Part shown: positions 43,308 to 52,502 of the stretch, in pieces
How the letters are laid out: the number at the start of each line of letters is the position of its first letter
How positions within the stretch are numbered: the first letter of the stretch is position 1
Assembly: GCF_030410515.1 (NCBI RefSeq)
Contig: NZ_JAUHHD010000006.1
Location: 153,169 to 217,168 of the forward strand
DNA from: Arthrobacter sp. YD4
GTDB taxonomy: Bacteria > Actinomycetota > Actinomycetes > Actinomycetales > Micrococcaceae
DNA length: 64,000 bases
Reading direction: 5' to 3'
The notes under the pieces: generated by a model
What the model saw: the letters and a program-made list of their open reading frames with translations, nothing else
Told to the model about the DNA's origin: nothing
The model's database searches: none
Translations under genes and position numbers: made by a program

Positions 43308-44165
43308 ATGATGGACACCCGTAGAGAAAGACGGTGGCAGGTGGCAGCTGGCAACGCGGCGGCAAAAGAGCAGGGTGACCGGACGACCCCCATCCTTGTG
43401 CTGGGCAAGGTCAGCGACATCCTGAATTGCTTCTCGATCGATGCGCCGGAACCGACGCTGCAGCAGATTGCCCGGGCCACCGGCCTGCCGGCGAGCACCT
43501 GCCAGCGGCTGGTGCAGAACATGGTGCGCGAGGGATTCCTGGACCGCGACGGCGACCGCTACCGGATCGGCCTGCGGCTGGTCCAGTGGGCCGCGCCGGG
43601 CACCCTGGGCCTGGACGTGGTCCGGCTGCTGCACCCGATCATCCAGCAACTCCGCGACGACAGCGGTGAGACGGCGTGCGTCTACATGCGGGACGGGCAG
43701 TACCGCACCGTGGTGGCCGTGGCCGAAACCCGGCACGTGGTGATGCGGCCCTTCCTGGTGGGCCAGGTGATGCCGATCCACGCCGGCGCACCCGGCAAGA
43801 TCTTTCTGGCCTTCGACCCGGGAGCGCGGGAGGCCCTCAAGGACACCGAACTGACCCGGTTCACCGACATCACGCCGGTCAGCTGGAAAGAGCTTGACGC
43901 GCAGGCGGAACTGGCCCGCGAGCAGGGCTACTTCGCCGCGTTCGGCGAACGGAACAGCGACGTCGGGTCCATCAGCGCCCCCGTCTTCCGGTACGACGGG
44001 CAGCTCGCGGCAGTCCTCGGCGTCGGCTTCCCGACCCAGCGGGTCAGTGCGGCGGACGTCCCGCGGCTGGGCCCCATGGTGGCCGGCGCCGCCCGTGAAG
44101 CCAGCGCCGCCCTGGGCTACCGGCCACCCACGCCAGCATCCGCCATCGAAGGGAACCATCCGTGA
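43308..44165 (+). CDS. IclR family transcriptional regulator
   Basis: A 285-residue IclR regulator. The winged HTH is at about residues 30-90 (VLGKVSDILNCFSI, PTLQQIARATGLPASTCQRLVQNMVREGFL), the C-terminal effector domain contains GETACVYMRDGQYRTVVAVAETRHVVMRPFLVGQVMPIHAGAPGKIFLAF and ISAPVFRYDGQLAAVLGVGFPTQRV, both typical. The start is uncertain: ATG at 43308 or 43311 lack a Shine-Dalgarno; the GTG at 43341 (VAAGNAAAKEQG) is an alternative. It overlaps the GntR gene and should govern the divergent transporter operon. Confidence 0.88.
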   Translation: MMDTRRERRWQVAAGNAAAKEQGDRTTPILVLGKVSDILNCFSIDAPEPTLQQIARATGLPASTCQRLVQNMVREGFLDRDGDRYRIGLRLVQWAAPGTLGLDVVRLLHPIIQQLRDDSGETACVYMRDGQYRTVVAVAETRHVVMRPFLVGQVMPIHAGAPGKIFLAFDPGAREALKDTELTRFTDITPVSWKELDAQAELAREQGYFAAFGERNSDVGSISAPVFRYDGQLAAVLGVGFPTQRVSAADVPRLGPMVAGAAREASAALGYRPPTPASAIEGNHP

Positions 44166-44914
44166 CCGCTGCCGACGCCGCACCCCGCCGTCGTACCTAC
44201 GACGCGCTGCTGCAGGACATCGAGGCGGACCTGCGTTCCGGGAAGATCAAGCTCGGCGACCGGCTGCCCGGGGAGCGCACGCTCGCCGAGAACTACGGGA
44301 TCTCCCGCGCCTCGGTGCGGGAGGCCATCCGCATCCTGGACGCGATGGGCGTGCTGCGCAGCTCGGTCGGGTCCGGCCCCACCTCCGGCGCGATCGTCAT
44401 TTCCAACCCGTCGGCCGGCCTGTCCTCGGCCCTGCGGCTGCATGTGGCCAGCAACCGGCTGCCGGTGGAGGATATCGTGCAGACCCGCATTCTTCTGGAG
44501 ACCTGGTCCGCGCAGGCCGCCGCCACCCGGCCCCGCGACGAGGGCGATGCGGGCCTGGAGCAGGCGGCCCAACTCCTGGCGGCCATGGATGATCCGGAGC
44601 TGGACCGGCCCACCTTCCACGAACTCGATGCCCGGTTCCACGTCGCGCTCAGCTCTTTGGCCGGCAACACTCTGGTCGCCACCATGATGGAGTCGCTCAG
44701 CGGCGCGATCGTCGACTACGTCAAGGGTGCCATGGACGCAATGGAGTCCTGGCCGGAGGTCCTCGCGGTCCTGCGGGCCCAGCACCACGGGATCTACGAC
44801 GCCGTCAGGGACCAGGACGGCGAGCGCGCGGCCCGGCTGCTGCGCGAGCACATCGAGTGGTTCTACGAGCGGGCCCAGGAAGTGTCCCCGCGGCAGCCCT
44901 CCCCCGGTGCCTAG
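44162..44914 (+). CDS. GntR family (FadR subfamily, FCD domain) regulator
   Basis: A 250-residue regulator with an N-terminal winged HTH (YDALLQDIEADLRSGKIKLGDRLPGERTLAENYGISRASVREAIRIL, residues 13-57) and a C-terminal FCD ligand domain (ILLETWSAQAAATR, LDARFHVALSSLAGN, HHGIYDAVRDQDGERAARLLREHIEWF with metal-binding His). The GTG start overlaps the IclR stop codon (GTGA), so both regulators are made together. Two regulators of different families for one three-gene operon is uncommon and suggests two signals. Confidence 0.9.
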   Translation: MTAADAAPRRRTYDALLQDIEADLRSGKIKLGDRLPGERTLAENYGISRASVREAIRILDAMGVLRSSVGSGPTSGAIVISNPSAGLSSALRLHVASNRLPVEDIVQTRILLETWSAQAAATRPRDEGDAGLEQAAQLLAAMDDPELDRPTFHELDARFHVALSSLAGNTLVATMMESLSGAIVDYVKGAMDAMESWPEVLAVLRAQHHGIYDAVRDQDGERAARLLREHIEWFYERAQEVSPRQPSPGA

Positions 44915-44931
44915 CGGTTAGACTCGACCCC

Positions 44932-45495
44932 ATGTCACGTCGTGGGGGAACGAGGACCATCCGGACCGGTGCCGTGCTGAGCGGGGCAGTGTTGCTGTGC
45001 CTGGCGGCCGGATCGCTGGCCGGCTGCACCTACGAGGACGACGACGGCGGGCGGCCACCTGCCACACCGACGTCGGCGGTTACCCCCAGGCCGGGCCGCA
45101 CCATCCCGGCCGGCCCACCACCTGATGTCCTGGCCGCGCAGCAGCGCAACGAGGCCGCACTGGAGGGGCTGCTCGCGGGGGCGACGGGACCCGTCGTGCT
45201 CGCAGATTCAGGACCGGCGGACGGCAACGGCGTCGGCTTCCAGAAGGCGGGACGGGTCAGGACCGCGGGCGACTACCAGGTCACGGCCGCCTGCGTCGGG
45301 GTCGACGCCTCGCAGGTCATCATCTTCCAGGACCAAACCCCGACCGGCCCAACGTCCATCGTCGTGGACTGCACGGCGCCTGTGTCCCGGACGGTGAGCC
45401 TCCTGCCGGGCTATATCAGGGTCGGGCTGACCCGAAAAAATCCCACCGGCCCGTGGACCGGCGCCCTGGCCGGCATCCGGATCACCGGGCCCTGA
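44932..45495 (+). CDS. Secreted lipoprotein of unknown function
   Basis: A 187-residue lipoprotein. Basic start (SRRGGTRTIRTG), hydrophobic helix and the lipobox LAGC (Cys32) followed by TYEDDDGG. The mature protein has a Pro/Thr-rich linker and a small beta domain (YQVTAACVGVDASQVIIFQDQ, SIVVDCTAPVSRTVSLLPGYIRVGLTR, ending AGIRITGP) with two cysteines that may pair. The same layout occurs in many actinobacterial lipoproteins of unknown role. The frame is open upstream into the GntR gene, but the ATG at 44932 fits the signal peptide. Confidence 0.75.
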   Translation: MSRRGGTRTIRTGAVLSGAVLLCLAAGSLAGCTYEDDDGGRPPATPTSAVTPRPGRTIPAGPPPDVLAAQQRNEAALEGLLAGATGPVVLADSGPADGNGVGFQKAGRVRTAGDYQVTAACVGVDASQVIIFQDQTPTGPTSIVVDCTAPVSRTVSLLPGYIRVGLTRKNPTGPWTGALAGIRITGP

Positions 45496-45512
45496 GTCCG
45501 ACTAAAAAGAAA

Positions 45513-45550
45513 ACCCCTCCACCCGGGCACAAGCACCGGAACGGAGGGGT
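45513..45550 (-). terminator. Bidirectional terminator between the lipoprotein and tRNA-Thr
   Basis: ACCCCTCC pairs with GGAGGGGT around a loop containing CCGG. On the minus strand it is followed by TTTTCTTTTT, which closes the tRNA transcript; the plus strand gives the end of the lipoprotein gene. Confidence 0.88.
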
Positions 45551-45557
45551 ATCACTG

Positions 45558-45631
45558 GGCCCCCTGTCGGATTCGAACCGACGACCCCCGCTTTACAAGA
45601 GCGGTGCTCTGGCCAACTGAGCTAAGGAGGC
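45558..45631 (-). tRNA. tRNA-Thr (anticodon TGT)
   Basis: Minus-strand cloverleaf: acceptor GCCTCCT/AGGGGGC with one GU pair, D arm GCTCAGTTGGCCAGAGC, anticodon arm CCGCT-CTTGTAA-AGCGG with anticodon TGT, T arm GTCGG-TTCGAAT-CCGAC. The bases CA follow the discriminator. It reads Thr codons ACA/ACG. Confidence 0.96.
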
Positions 45632-45732
45632 AATCCGCCGCGGTCGTATCCGGCGGAAAGCGCGCGAGGACAACGGCTAGATAAGGGTAGCCCACCGATG
45701 CCCGGCGGTAAAAAATCCTCCGCCACACGAAA

Positions 45733-45768
45733 GCGGCCCGGCCCCGGAGAACTCCGGGACCGGGCCGC
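45733..45768 (-). terminator. Terminator of the DsbA-like gene
   Basis: GCGGCCCGG...CCGGGCCGC with an inner CCCGGAG/CTCCGGG stem, 17 bases after the stop codon. TTTCGTG follows directly and TTTTTTA about 16 bases later on the minus strand. Confidence 0.75.
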
Positions 45769-45785
45769 ACCAGCGGACGTGGCGC

Positions 45786-46676
45786 TTACTTCTTGGCGTC
45801 CACCGCTGCCTGCAGGTACTGGTCGAACGGGGTGTTGGCGCTGTCGCCCTTGCCCCACTGCTTACCCTCGACGAAGACCGTCGGCGTGCCGGTGACCCCG
45901 ATGGCCGCGGCTTCCTGGGTCGTGTACTTCACGTACGGGCGGTAGGTCTTGTCATCCACGCACTTGTCGATGTTCTGCGCACCGGTGTCGGTGGCCAGCT
46001 TCTTCAGCTCGTTGTCGGAGAGGCCGGCGCTGCCCTCGGCGGGCTGCTTGGCGAACAGGGCGTCCACGAAGGCCGCGTACTTCTCCGGCGACTCGTTCAC
46101 CACGCAGGCCGCCGCGGCGGCGGCGCGGGAGGAGTAGTTGGTGGTGGAGCGGGTGTCCAGGAAGCCCAGCGGACGGTATTCGACGGTGATCTTGCCGTCG
46201 TTGCGCAGCTTGGTCAGGGTGTCGTTGTACTGCGCCTCGAAGTTCTTGCAGACCGGGCAGATGAAGTCGATGTAGAGGACAACCTTGACGGGCTTGCCGG
46301 CCTCGGCATCGGCGCCGGGGGCCTTCAGGTCTGCCGGCGGGGTGGCCGGGGCTGCGGGAACATCGGAGAGCTTGACCGTGGCGGCGTCAGTCTTCGCCAC
46401 CTCCGTGTTGGCCAGCAGGGTCACGCCGCCGTGGACGTTGCCGTTGGCGGGCGCGGGCCCGGAGTCAGCTACGGGGGCATTGTTCTTGATATTGGAGGTC
46501 ACCACGAGGGCCACCACCACGATGATGGCGACAACGGCGGCGACGATGCCCCAGCCAATGAGCAGTTTGTTGCGCTTGTCCTTCTTGAGCTGGGCCTCAC
46601 GGATCTCACGGGCCTTCTCGCGGGCCGCGGCGGTGCGCTCAGCTTTGGACTGACGGGGTTCGTTTGCGGGGCTCAT
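45786..46676 (-). CDS. Membrane-anchored DsbA-like thioredoxin-fold protein
   Basis: A 296-residue protein of the DsbA/thioredoxin_4 family. A charged N-terminus (residues 1-36, helical) precedes one membrane helix (38-61); the rest lies outside the cell. The active site is Cys140-Pro-Val-Cys143 in FICPVCKNFEAQY, and the cis-proline loop is TGTPTVFVEGKQW. The family oxidises or isomerises disulfides in exported proteins. Two more cysteines (ACVVNE, DKCVDD) may form a structural pair. Good Shine-Dalgarno (GAGGAACC) before the ATG. The open frame further upstream runs antisense to otsA and is not coding. Confidence 0.92.
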   Translation of the reverse strand: MSPANEPRQSKAERTAAAREKAREIREAQLKKDKRNKLLIGWGIVAAVVAIIVVVALVVTSNIKNNAPVADSGPAPANGNVHGGVTLLANTEVAKTDAATVKLSDVPAAPATPPADLKAPGADAEAGKPVKVVLYIDFICPVCKNFEAQYNDTLTKLRNDGKITVEYRPLGFLDTRSTTNYSSRAAAAAACVVNESPEKYAAFVDALFAKQPAEGSAGLSDNELKKLATDTGAQNIDKCVDDKTYRPYVKYTTQEAAAIGVTGTPTVFVEGKQWGKGDSANTPFDQYLQAAVDAKK

Positions 46677-46856
46677 TGGTTCCTCGTGTCGATCGGCCTG
46701 GACTGCGCCAGCGGGTGGCACGGTCATCATTTTAGGTGAGAAAGCTGGGGAGCTTGCGCTTTCAACTTTCTTCCCGTGTGCCCAACGGACGAATAGCCCG
46801 GAAGATTCCGCCCCGATAGGGTGAACACAAGCCACAAGCGACCCCAGGGAGCACGA

Positions 46857-48392
46857 ATGCAAGCAACCGAAAGCGCAGAGCACCGCGCCGAGAAGCACCA
46901 AGAGCATGGCACCGACGCGGGAACCGAGGGCAAGGCCGCGGGGCACCAGGGCGGAACGGACGACGTCGACCGTTTCGACTTCATGGTGGTGTCCAACCGC
47001 ATGCCGGTGGACCGTTGCTCCCCCGACGAGCCCGGCTGCGAGGACGGCTGGCGCCGATCCCCCGGAGGCCTGGTCACGGCACTGGCGCCGATGATGACCA
47101 AGACCGACGGTGCCTGGGTGGGCTGGCACGGCGCCCCGGACGAGCACCTCGAACCCTTCAGCCACGGCGGCATCGACCTGATCCCAGTGCAGCTGAGCAC
47201 CCGCGACGTGGAGCTGTACTACGAGGGCTTCTCCAACGCGACCCTGTGGCCGCTCTACCACGACGTGATCGCTCCGCCGGAGTTCCACCGCGCCTGGTGG
47301 GACACGTACCGGAAGGTCAACAAGCGGTTCGCCGACGCCGTCATCCGGCACGCCGCCGAGGGCGCCACGGTCTGGGTCCAGGACTACCAGCTGCAGCTGG
47401 TCCCCCGGATGCTTCGCGAGCAACGACCGGACCTGAAGATCGGCTTCTTCAACCACATCCCGTTCCCGCCTCCGGAGATCTTCGCCCAGCTGCCTTGGCG
47501 CCGCGCGATCATCGACGGCCTGCTGGGCGCGGACCTGATCGGCTTCCAGCGCAGCAGCGACGCCGGGAACTTCATGCGCTCCGCCCGCCGCTTCCTCGGC
47601 GCCAGCGTCAAGCAGCAGCAGGTGCACGTCAAGGGCGCCGACGGCCAGACCACCCACATCGCCCGGGCCCAGGCCTTCCCCATCTCCATTGACGTGAAGC
47701 AGATCAGCGAGCTGGCGCAAAAGCCGGAAGTCATCGAGCGGGCCAAGCAGATCCGCCGCGACCTCGGCAACCCCAAGACCATCCTTTTGGGCGTGGACCG
47801 GCTGGACTACACCAAGGGGATCCGGCACCGGCTCAAGGCCTACGAGGAACTCCTCGAGGACGGCAAGGTCACGGTGGAGGACGCGTCCCTGATCCAGGTG
47901 GCCAGCCCCAGCCGCGAGCGCGTGGAGCAGTACCGACTGCTGCGCGAAGAGGTCGAGGGCACGGTAGGCCACATCAACGGCACCTACGACACCATGCAGA
48001 ACACCGCCGTCCGCTACCTGCACCACAGCTACCCCATCGAGGAGATGGTGGCGCTCTATCTGGCCGCAGACGTCATGCTGGTCACCGCCCTCCGCGACGG
48101 CATGAACCTGGTTGCCAAGGAGTACGTCACGGCCCGCACGAACAACGACGGCGCGCTGGTGCTCAGCGAGTTCGCCGGCGCCGCGGACCAACTCAAGCAG
48201 GCCCTGCTGATGAATCCGCACGACATCGACGGGCTCAAGGACACCATCATGCGGGCCGTGAACATGGAGCCCGCCGAGGCTGCCCGCCGGATGCGGGCCA
48301 TGCGCAAGCAGATCCTGACCAACGACGTCGATCTCTGGTCCGCGGACTTCCTCCGCGCCCTGCAGGAAAAGGTGGTGCGTGATGACTCCTGA
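46857..48392 (+). CDS. otsA: Trehalose-6-phosphate synthase
   Basis: OtsA (GT20) makes trehalose-6-phosphate from UDP-glucose (or GDP-glucose) and glucose-6-phosphate. The 511-residue product shows FMVVSNRMPVD, VWVQDYQLQLVPRMLRE, GFFNHIPFPPPEIF, LGVDRLDYTKGI and LVTALRDGMNLVAKEYV, all active-site motifs of the family. A charged N-terminal stretch of about 45 residues is extra. The ATG at 46857 has AGGGAG six bases upstream. otsB overlaps its end by 14 bases, so synthase and phosphatase form an operon for stress protection. Confidence 0.96.
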   Translation: MQATESAEHRAEKHQEHGTDAGTEGKAAGHQGGTDDVDRFDFMVVSNRMPVDRCSPDEPGCEDGWRRSPGGLVTALAPMMTKTDGAWVGWHGAPDEHLEPFSHGGIDLIPVQLSTRDVELYYEGFSNATLWPLYHDVIAPPEFHRAWWDTYRKVNKRFADAVIRHAAEGATVWVQDYQLQLVPRMLREQRPDLKIGFFNHIPFPPPEIFAQLPWRRAIIDGLLGADLIGFQRSSDAGNFMRSARRFLGASVKQQQVHVKGADGQTTHIARAQAFPISIDVKQISELAQKPEVIERAKQIRRDLGNPKTILLGVDRLDYTKGIRHRLKAYEELLEDGKVTVEDASLIQVASPSRERVEQYRLLREEVEGTVGHINGTYDTMQNTAVRYLHHSYPIEEMVALYLAADVMLVTALRDGMNLVAKEYVTARTNNDGALVLSEFAGAADQLKQALLMNPHDIDGLKDTIMRAVNMEPAEAARRMRAMRKQILTNDVDLWSADFLRALQEKVVRDDS

Positions 48393-49185
48393 GCCCGACG
48401 CCAAGCTCTCCCTGTCCCCCGAACTGCTCGCGGCGGTGCGGCGTATCGCCGGCACCGAGGAGCTGCTGGTGGCCATGGACTTTGACGGCACCATGGCCCC
48501 GCTGGTGGATCACGCGGAGGACTCCCGCGCCCTCCCCCGCTCGGCCGCGGCGTTTGCCGCCCTGGCCGAACTGCCGCGGACCACGACGGCGCTGATCTCC
48601 GGCCGGGCACTGGACAGCCTGCGCTCGGTCGCGTCCCCGCCGGAGAAGACCCTGCTGATCGGCAGCCACGGCGCCGAGATCTGGATGGGACCGGGCTCGG
48701 CCGAGCTTCAGCTCGACGAGGACCAGCGCCGGCTCCTGGCCGACGTGCGGGCCGTCCTGGAGGAGATCGTCCACGTGGCACCCGGCACCCTGCTCGAGGA
48801 GAAGCCGGCCGGCGTCGTGCTCCACACCCGCCTGGCCGCTAACGACGTGGCCGAGGACGCCGTGGCCGCGGCGAAGTCCGCCCTGAAGGACCGCGCCGGG
48901 GTTTACCTGAAGACCGGCAACCGGGTCCTGGAGACCTCCGTGGTCCACGCCTCCAAGGGCGAGGCGGTGTCCTTCCTTCGGCAGGCCACGGGCGCGACAG
49001 CGGTGGTCTTCGCCGGGGACGACACCACGGACGAGGACGCCCTGCGCAGCCTGGTCTCCGGTGACCTGGGAGTGAAGGTGGGCCTGGACTTCACCCAGGC
49101 GGAGTTCCGGGTGGAAGCCCCGCCGCACGTGTCCGAACTGCTGGAGGCACTGCTGCGCGAGCGGAAGGCCGCCGTCGGCAGCTGA
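48379..49185 (+). CDS. otsB: Trehalose-6-phosphate phosphatase
   Basis: A HAD-superfamily phosphatase of 268 residues. Motif I is MDFDGTMAPL with nucleophile Asp34 and acid/base Asp36; ALISGRAL and IGSHGAEIW are typical of OtsB; motif IV is FAGDDTTDEDAL. It completes trehalose synthesis with the upstream otsA. The start is GTG at 48379 (ATG at 48382 also possible), inside the end of otsA, so translation is coupled. Confidence 0.95.
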   Translation: MMTPEPDAKLSLSPELLAAVRRIAGTEELLVAMDFDGTMAPLVDHAEDSRALPRSAAAFAALAELPRTTTALISGRALDSLRSVASPPEKTLLIGSHGAEIWMGPGSAELQLDEDQRRLLADVRAVLEEIVHVAPGTLLEEKPAGVVLHTRLAANDVAEDAVAAAKSALKDRAGVYLKTGNRVLETSVVHASKGEAVSFLRQATGATAVVFAGDDTTDEDALRSLVSGDLGVKVGLDFTQAEFRVEAPPHVSELLEALLRERKAAVGS

Positions 49186-49213
49186 CCGCTGAGGGCTGCG
49201 GCTGCGACCGGGC

Positions 49214-49615
49214 TCAGGACTCGGGTTCGTAGCCGATCAGCCAGTGCAGTCCGTGCCGGTCCACCACCTGGCCGTCGGACGCGCCCCAGGGCTTCGGTCC
49301 CAGCGGGTCGATGACGCGTCCGCCGTCTGCCAGCCGGTCAAACCACGCGTGCAGGACCTTGGGCTCGGCCGTCCCCAGCAGCGAGAGCATCAGCCCCTCG
49401 CACCGGACGGTGGCTTCGCCCTCGGCCGCGTCGGAGCCGGCCAGGCGCACGTCACCCCTCAACTCACCGTGGGCGATCGCATCGGCCGGACCGTCGGTGC
49501 GGTTGAACTGCTCGTAGGTGAACAAGGCCAGGTCACCGCCGAAGACATCGGCGTAGAACCCGAGCGCCTCGCGCGCGGTACCGGGGAAACTCACGTAGAT
49601 CTGGAGGGCCGTCAT
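49214..49615 (-). CDS. PhnB-like glyoxalase/VOC-fold protein
   Basis: A 133-residue VOC-superfamily protein: LQIYVSFPGTAREALGFYADVFGGDL at the start and DPLGPKPWGASDGQVVDRHGLHWLIGYEP at the end (PxxWGxxxGxxxDxxGxxW is the PhnB-like pattern). These proteins are annotated as 3-demethylubiquinone methyltransferase-like but their activity is mostly unknown. Metal ligands of true glyoxalase are not complete. It is convergent with otsB, 28 bases away. Confidence 0.85.
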   Translation of the reverse strand: MTALQIYVSFPGTAREALGFYADVFGGDLALFTYEQFNRTDGPADAIAHGELRGDVRLAGSDAAEGEATVRCEGLMLSLLGTAEPKVLHAWFDRLADGGRVIDPLGPKPWGASDGQVVDRHGLHWLIGYEPES

Positions 49616-49704
49616 GCGCACAGCCTACACAGCGCCGCACGGCCACGGGTGGCAGGGATCACCAGTGACATCCGTAACCTTTTCCCCCATTCGCGATCCA
49701 TCTG

Positions 49705-49719
49705 ACATACTCTGTATGT
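49705..49719. promoter_or_regulatory. Inverted repeat upstream of msiK
   Basis: ACATAC-TCT-GTATGT, perfect 6-bp arms, in the gap between the PhnB-like gene and msiK. It may be an operator or part of the promoter (TACTCT and TATGTG are possible -10 boxes). Confidence 0.4.
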
Positions 49720-49753
49720 GATGTGGCGCACAGCTACCGTGCGGCGTCGCTGG

Positions 49754-49781
49754 CTGCTCCTCGGCTTCGGCCGGGGAGCAG
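49754..49781 (+). ncRNA. UUCG-loop hairpin in the msiK leader (candidate msiK RNA motif)
   Basis: CTGCTCCTCGGC-TTCG-GCCGGGGAGCAG: a 12-bp stem with one GT wobble and a stable tetraloop, about 80 bases upstream of the msiK start. A conserved structured RNA called the msiK motif is known upstream of msiK genes in actinobacteria. I cannot confirm from memory that this hairpin is that motif. No U run follows, so it is not a plain terminator. Confidence 0.4.
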
Positions 49782-49862
49782 GCGCAAGACTCACAACTGA
49801 ATAAAAAGACCATTCACAACGGATCGTCCGGCACGTACCTGCCGGTGAAGGGATTGAAAACT

Positions 49863-50945
<1,083 letters not shown>

Positions 50946-50956
50946 CGCAGTCTTAT

Positions 50957-50992
50957 CCGACGGCGGTCCTCCTGCGGGAGGGCCGCCGTCGG
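50957..50992 (+). terminator. Hairpin terminator after msiK
   Basis: CCGACGGCGG and CCGCCGTCGG enclose an inner CCTCC/GGAGG stem, 12 bases after the msiK stop. There is no T run, so it may be an RNA-stabilising or factor-assisted terminator. Confidence 0.65.
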
Positions 50993-51065
50993 CCGTTAAC
51001 CGCCCCGTGGTTAGGCGCGCCGCCGCCGGGTGCGGGAGAATTGCCCCATGACCGAGGAGAACCGC

Positions 51066-52481
51066 ATGAGCGAGGACAACGGTGCCCAGTGGCACGACGA
51101 ACCCACTGACTACGGCCAGATCGGCAAGCTGCCCCGGTACGTGCCCGCGAGCGCCAATGACGACAAGGCGATCTCCAGCTCGCTGAGCATCACCGCGGCC
51201 GCCACCGAGCCGGAGCTGCTGGACCTGCCCTGGCACATCGCCCTCGAGGACTGGCCCGCAGAATACCTGGCCGCACTCCCCCGCGGCATCTCCCGGCACA
51301 TCGTCCGGTTCGCGCACCTGGGCGGCTCGGTCATCGCCATCAAGGAAACCTCCGAGCACATCGCCCGGCACGAGTACCACATGCTCCGCAAGCTGGCCCG
51401 GCTGGATGTCCCGTGCGTGGAGCCGGTGGCGGTCATCACCGGCCGCACCACCCCGGACGGCAAGCCCCTGAACCCCGTGCTGGTGACCCGTCACCTGAAG
51501 TTCTCCATGCCCTACCGCGCCCTGTTCTCGCAGATGCTGCGCAAGGACACCCTTACCCGCCTGATCGACGCGCAGGCCCTGCTGCTGGTCCGCCTGCACC
51601 TGATCGGCTTCTACTGGGGCGATGTGTCCCTCTCGAACACCCTGTTCCGCCGCGACGCCGGCGCCTTCGCCGCTTACCTGGTGGACGCCGAGACCGGCGA
51701 GCTGTACCCGGACCTGTCCACCGGCCAGCGCGAGTACGACCTGGAAATCGCACGGGTCAACATTGCCGGGGAACTGATGGACCTGCTCGACGGCGGGCTG
51801 ATCGAGGAGAAGGTGGACCCCGTGGCCACCAGCGAGCTGATCATGGAGAGCTACCGCCGGCTCTGGACCGAGCTGACGGAGAAGGAATCCTTCGAGGTCG
51901 GCGAGCGCTGGCGGGTGGCCGCCCGCATCCGGCGGCTCAACGAACTCGGCTTCGACGTCGAGGAATACGCGATCAAGACCACCCAGAACGGTTCCACCAT
52001 CCAGCTTCAGCCCAAGGTGGTCGACGCCGGCCACCACCAGCGCCGGCTGCTGCGGCTCACCGGCCTGGACGCCCAGGAAAACCAGGCCCGCCGGCTGCTG
52101 AACGACATGGACTCCTTCCGGGCGGACAACAACCCCGGCATGGACGAGGAGTACAGCGCCCACCTGTGGGTCAGCCAGATCTTCGAGCCGATCGTCCGCG
52201 CCATCCCCCGCGACCTGTCCGGCAAGCTGGAACCGGCGGAGGCCGTGCACGAGATTCTGGAGCACCGCTGGTACATGTCCGAGAAGGAAAACCGGCACAT
52301 CCCGCTGGCCGAGGCCGTGCAGTCCTACATCGACTCCGAACTGCGGCACCGGCGCGACGAGGCCGCGATCATGCTGAACCCGGACACCGAGCTGCTCAAG
52401 ATCCTGGAGGTCGAGACCGAGGAGTCCCGCTACGACGGCGATGAGACCGAGGAAGACGAGTACCCGGACGCGGACGACTAG
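51066..52481 (+). CDS. DUF4032 / lipopolysaccharide-kinase-fold protein
   Basis: A 471-residue soluble protein with a kinase-like core: HLGGSVIAIKETSEHIARHEYHMLRKLARLDVPCVEPVAVITGR (Lys and Glu of the N-lobe), LLLVRLHLIGFYWGDVSLSNTLFRRDAGAFAAYLVDAETGELY (HxxGxxxGDxxxxN catalytic-loop pattern and DAE metal site), then a DUF4032 C-terminal domain and an acidic tail (EETEEDEYPDADD-like). This is common in actinobacteria; substrate unknown. I chose the ATG at 51066 because GAGGAG lies six bases upstream; 51048 is also possible. Confidence 0.82.
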   Translation: MSEDNGAQWHDEPTDYGQIGKLPRYVPASANDDKAISSSLSITAAATEPELLDLPWHIALEDWPAEYLAALPRGISRHIVRFAHLGGSVIAIKETSEHIARHEYHMLRKLARLDVPCVEPVAVITGRTTPDGKPLNPVLVTRHLKFSMPYRALFSQMLRKDTLTRLIDAQALLLVRLHLIGFYWGDVSLSNTLFRRDAGAFAAYLVDAETGELYPDLSTGQREYDLEIARVNIAGELMDLLDGGLIEEKVDPVATSELIMESYRRLWTELTEKESFEVGERWRVAARIRRLNELGFDVEEYAIKTTQNGSTIQLQPKVVDAGHHQRRLLRLTGLDAQENQARRLLNDMDSFRADNNPGMDEEYSAHLWVSQIFEPIVRAIPRDLSGKLEPAEAVHEILEHRWYMSEKENRHIPLAEAVQSYIDSELRHRRDEAAIMLNPDTELLKILEVETEESRYDGDETEEDEYPDADD

Positions 52482-52502
52482 GCCGGTTGCAGCACAGCCG
52501 GG

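Noticed and set aside
45786..48494. 902-codon minus-strand frame that would fuse the DsbA-like gene to sequence antisense to otsA
   Set aside because: The part beyond 46676 is antisense to otsA; the DsbA-like gene has a proper ATG and Shine-Dalgarno at 46676.
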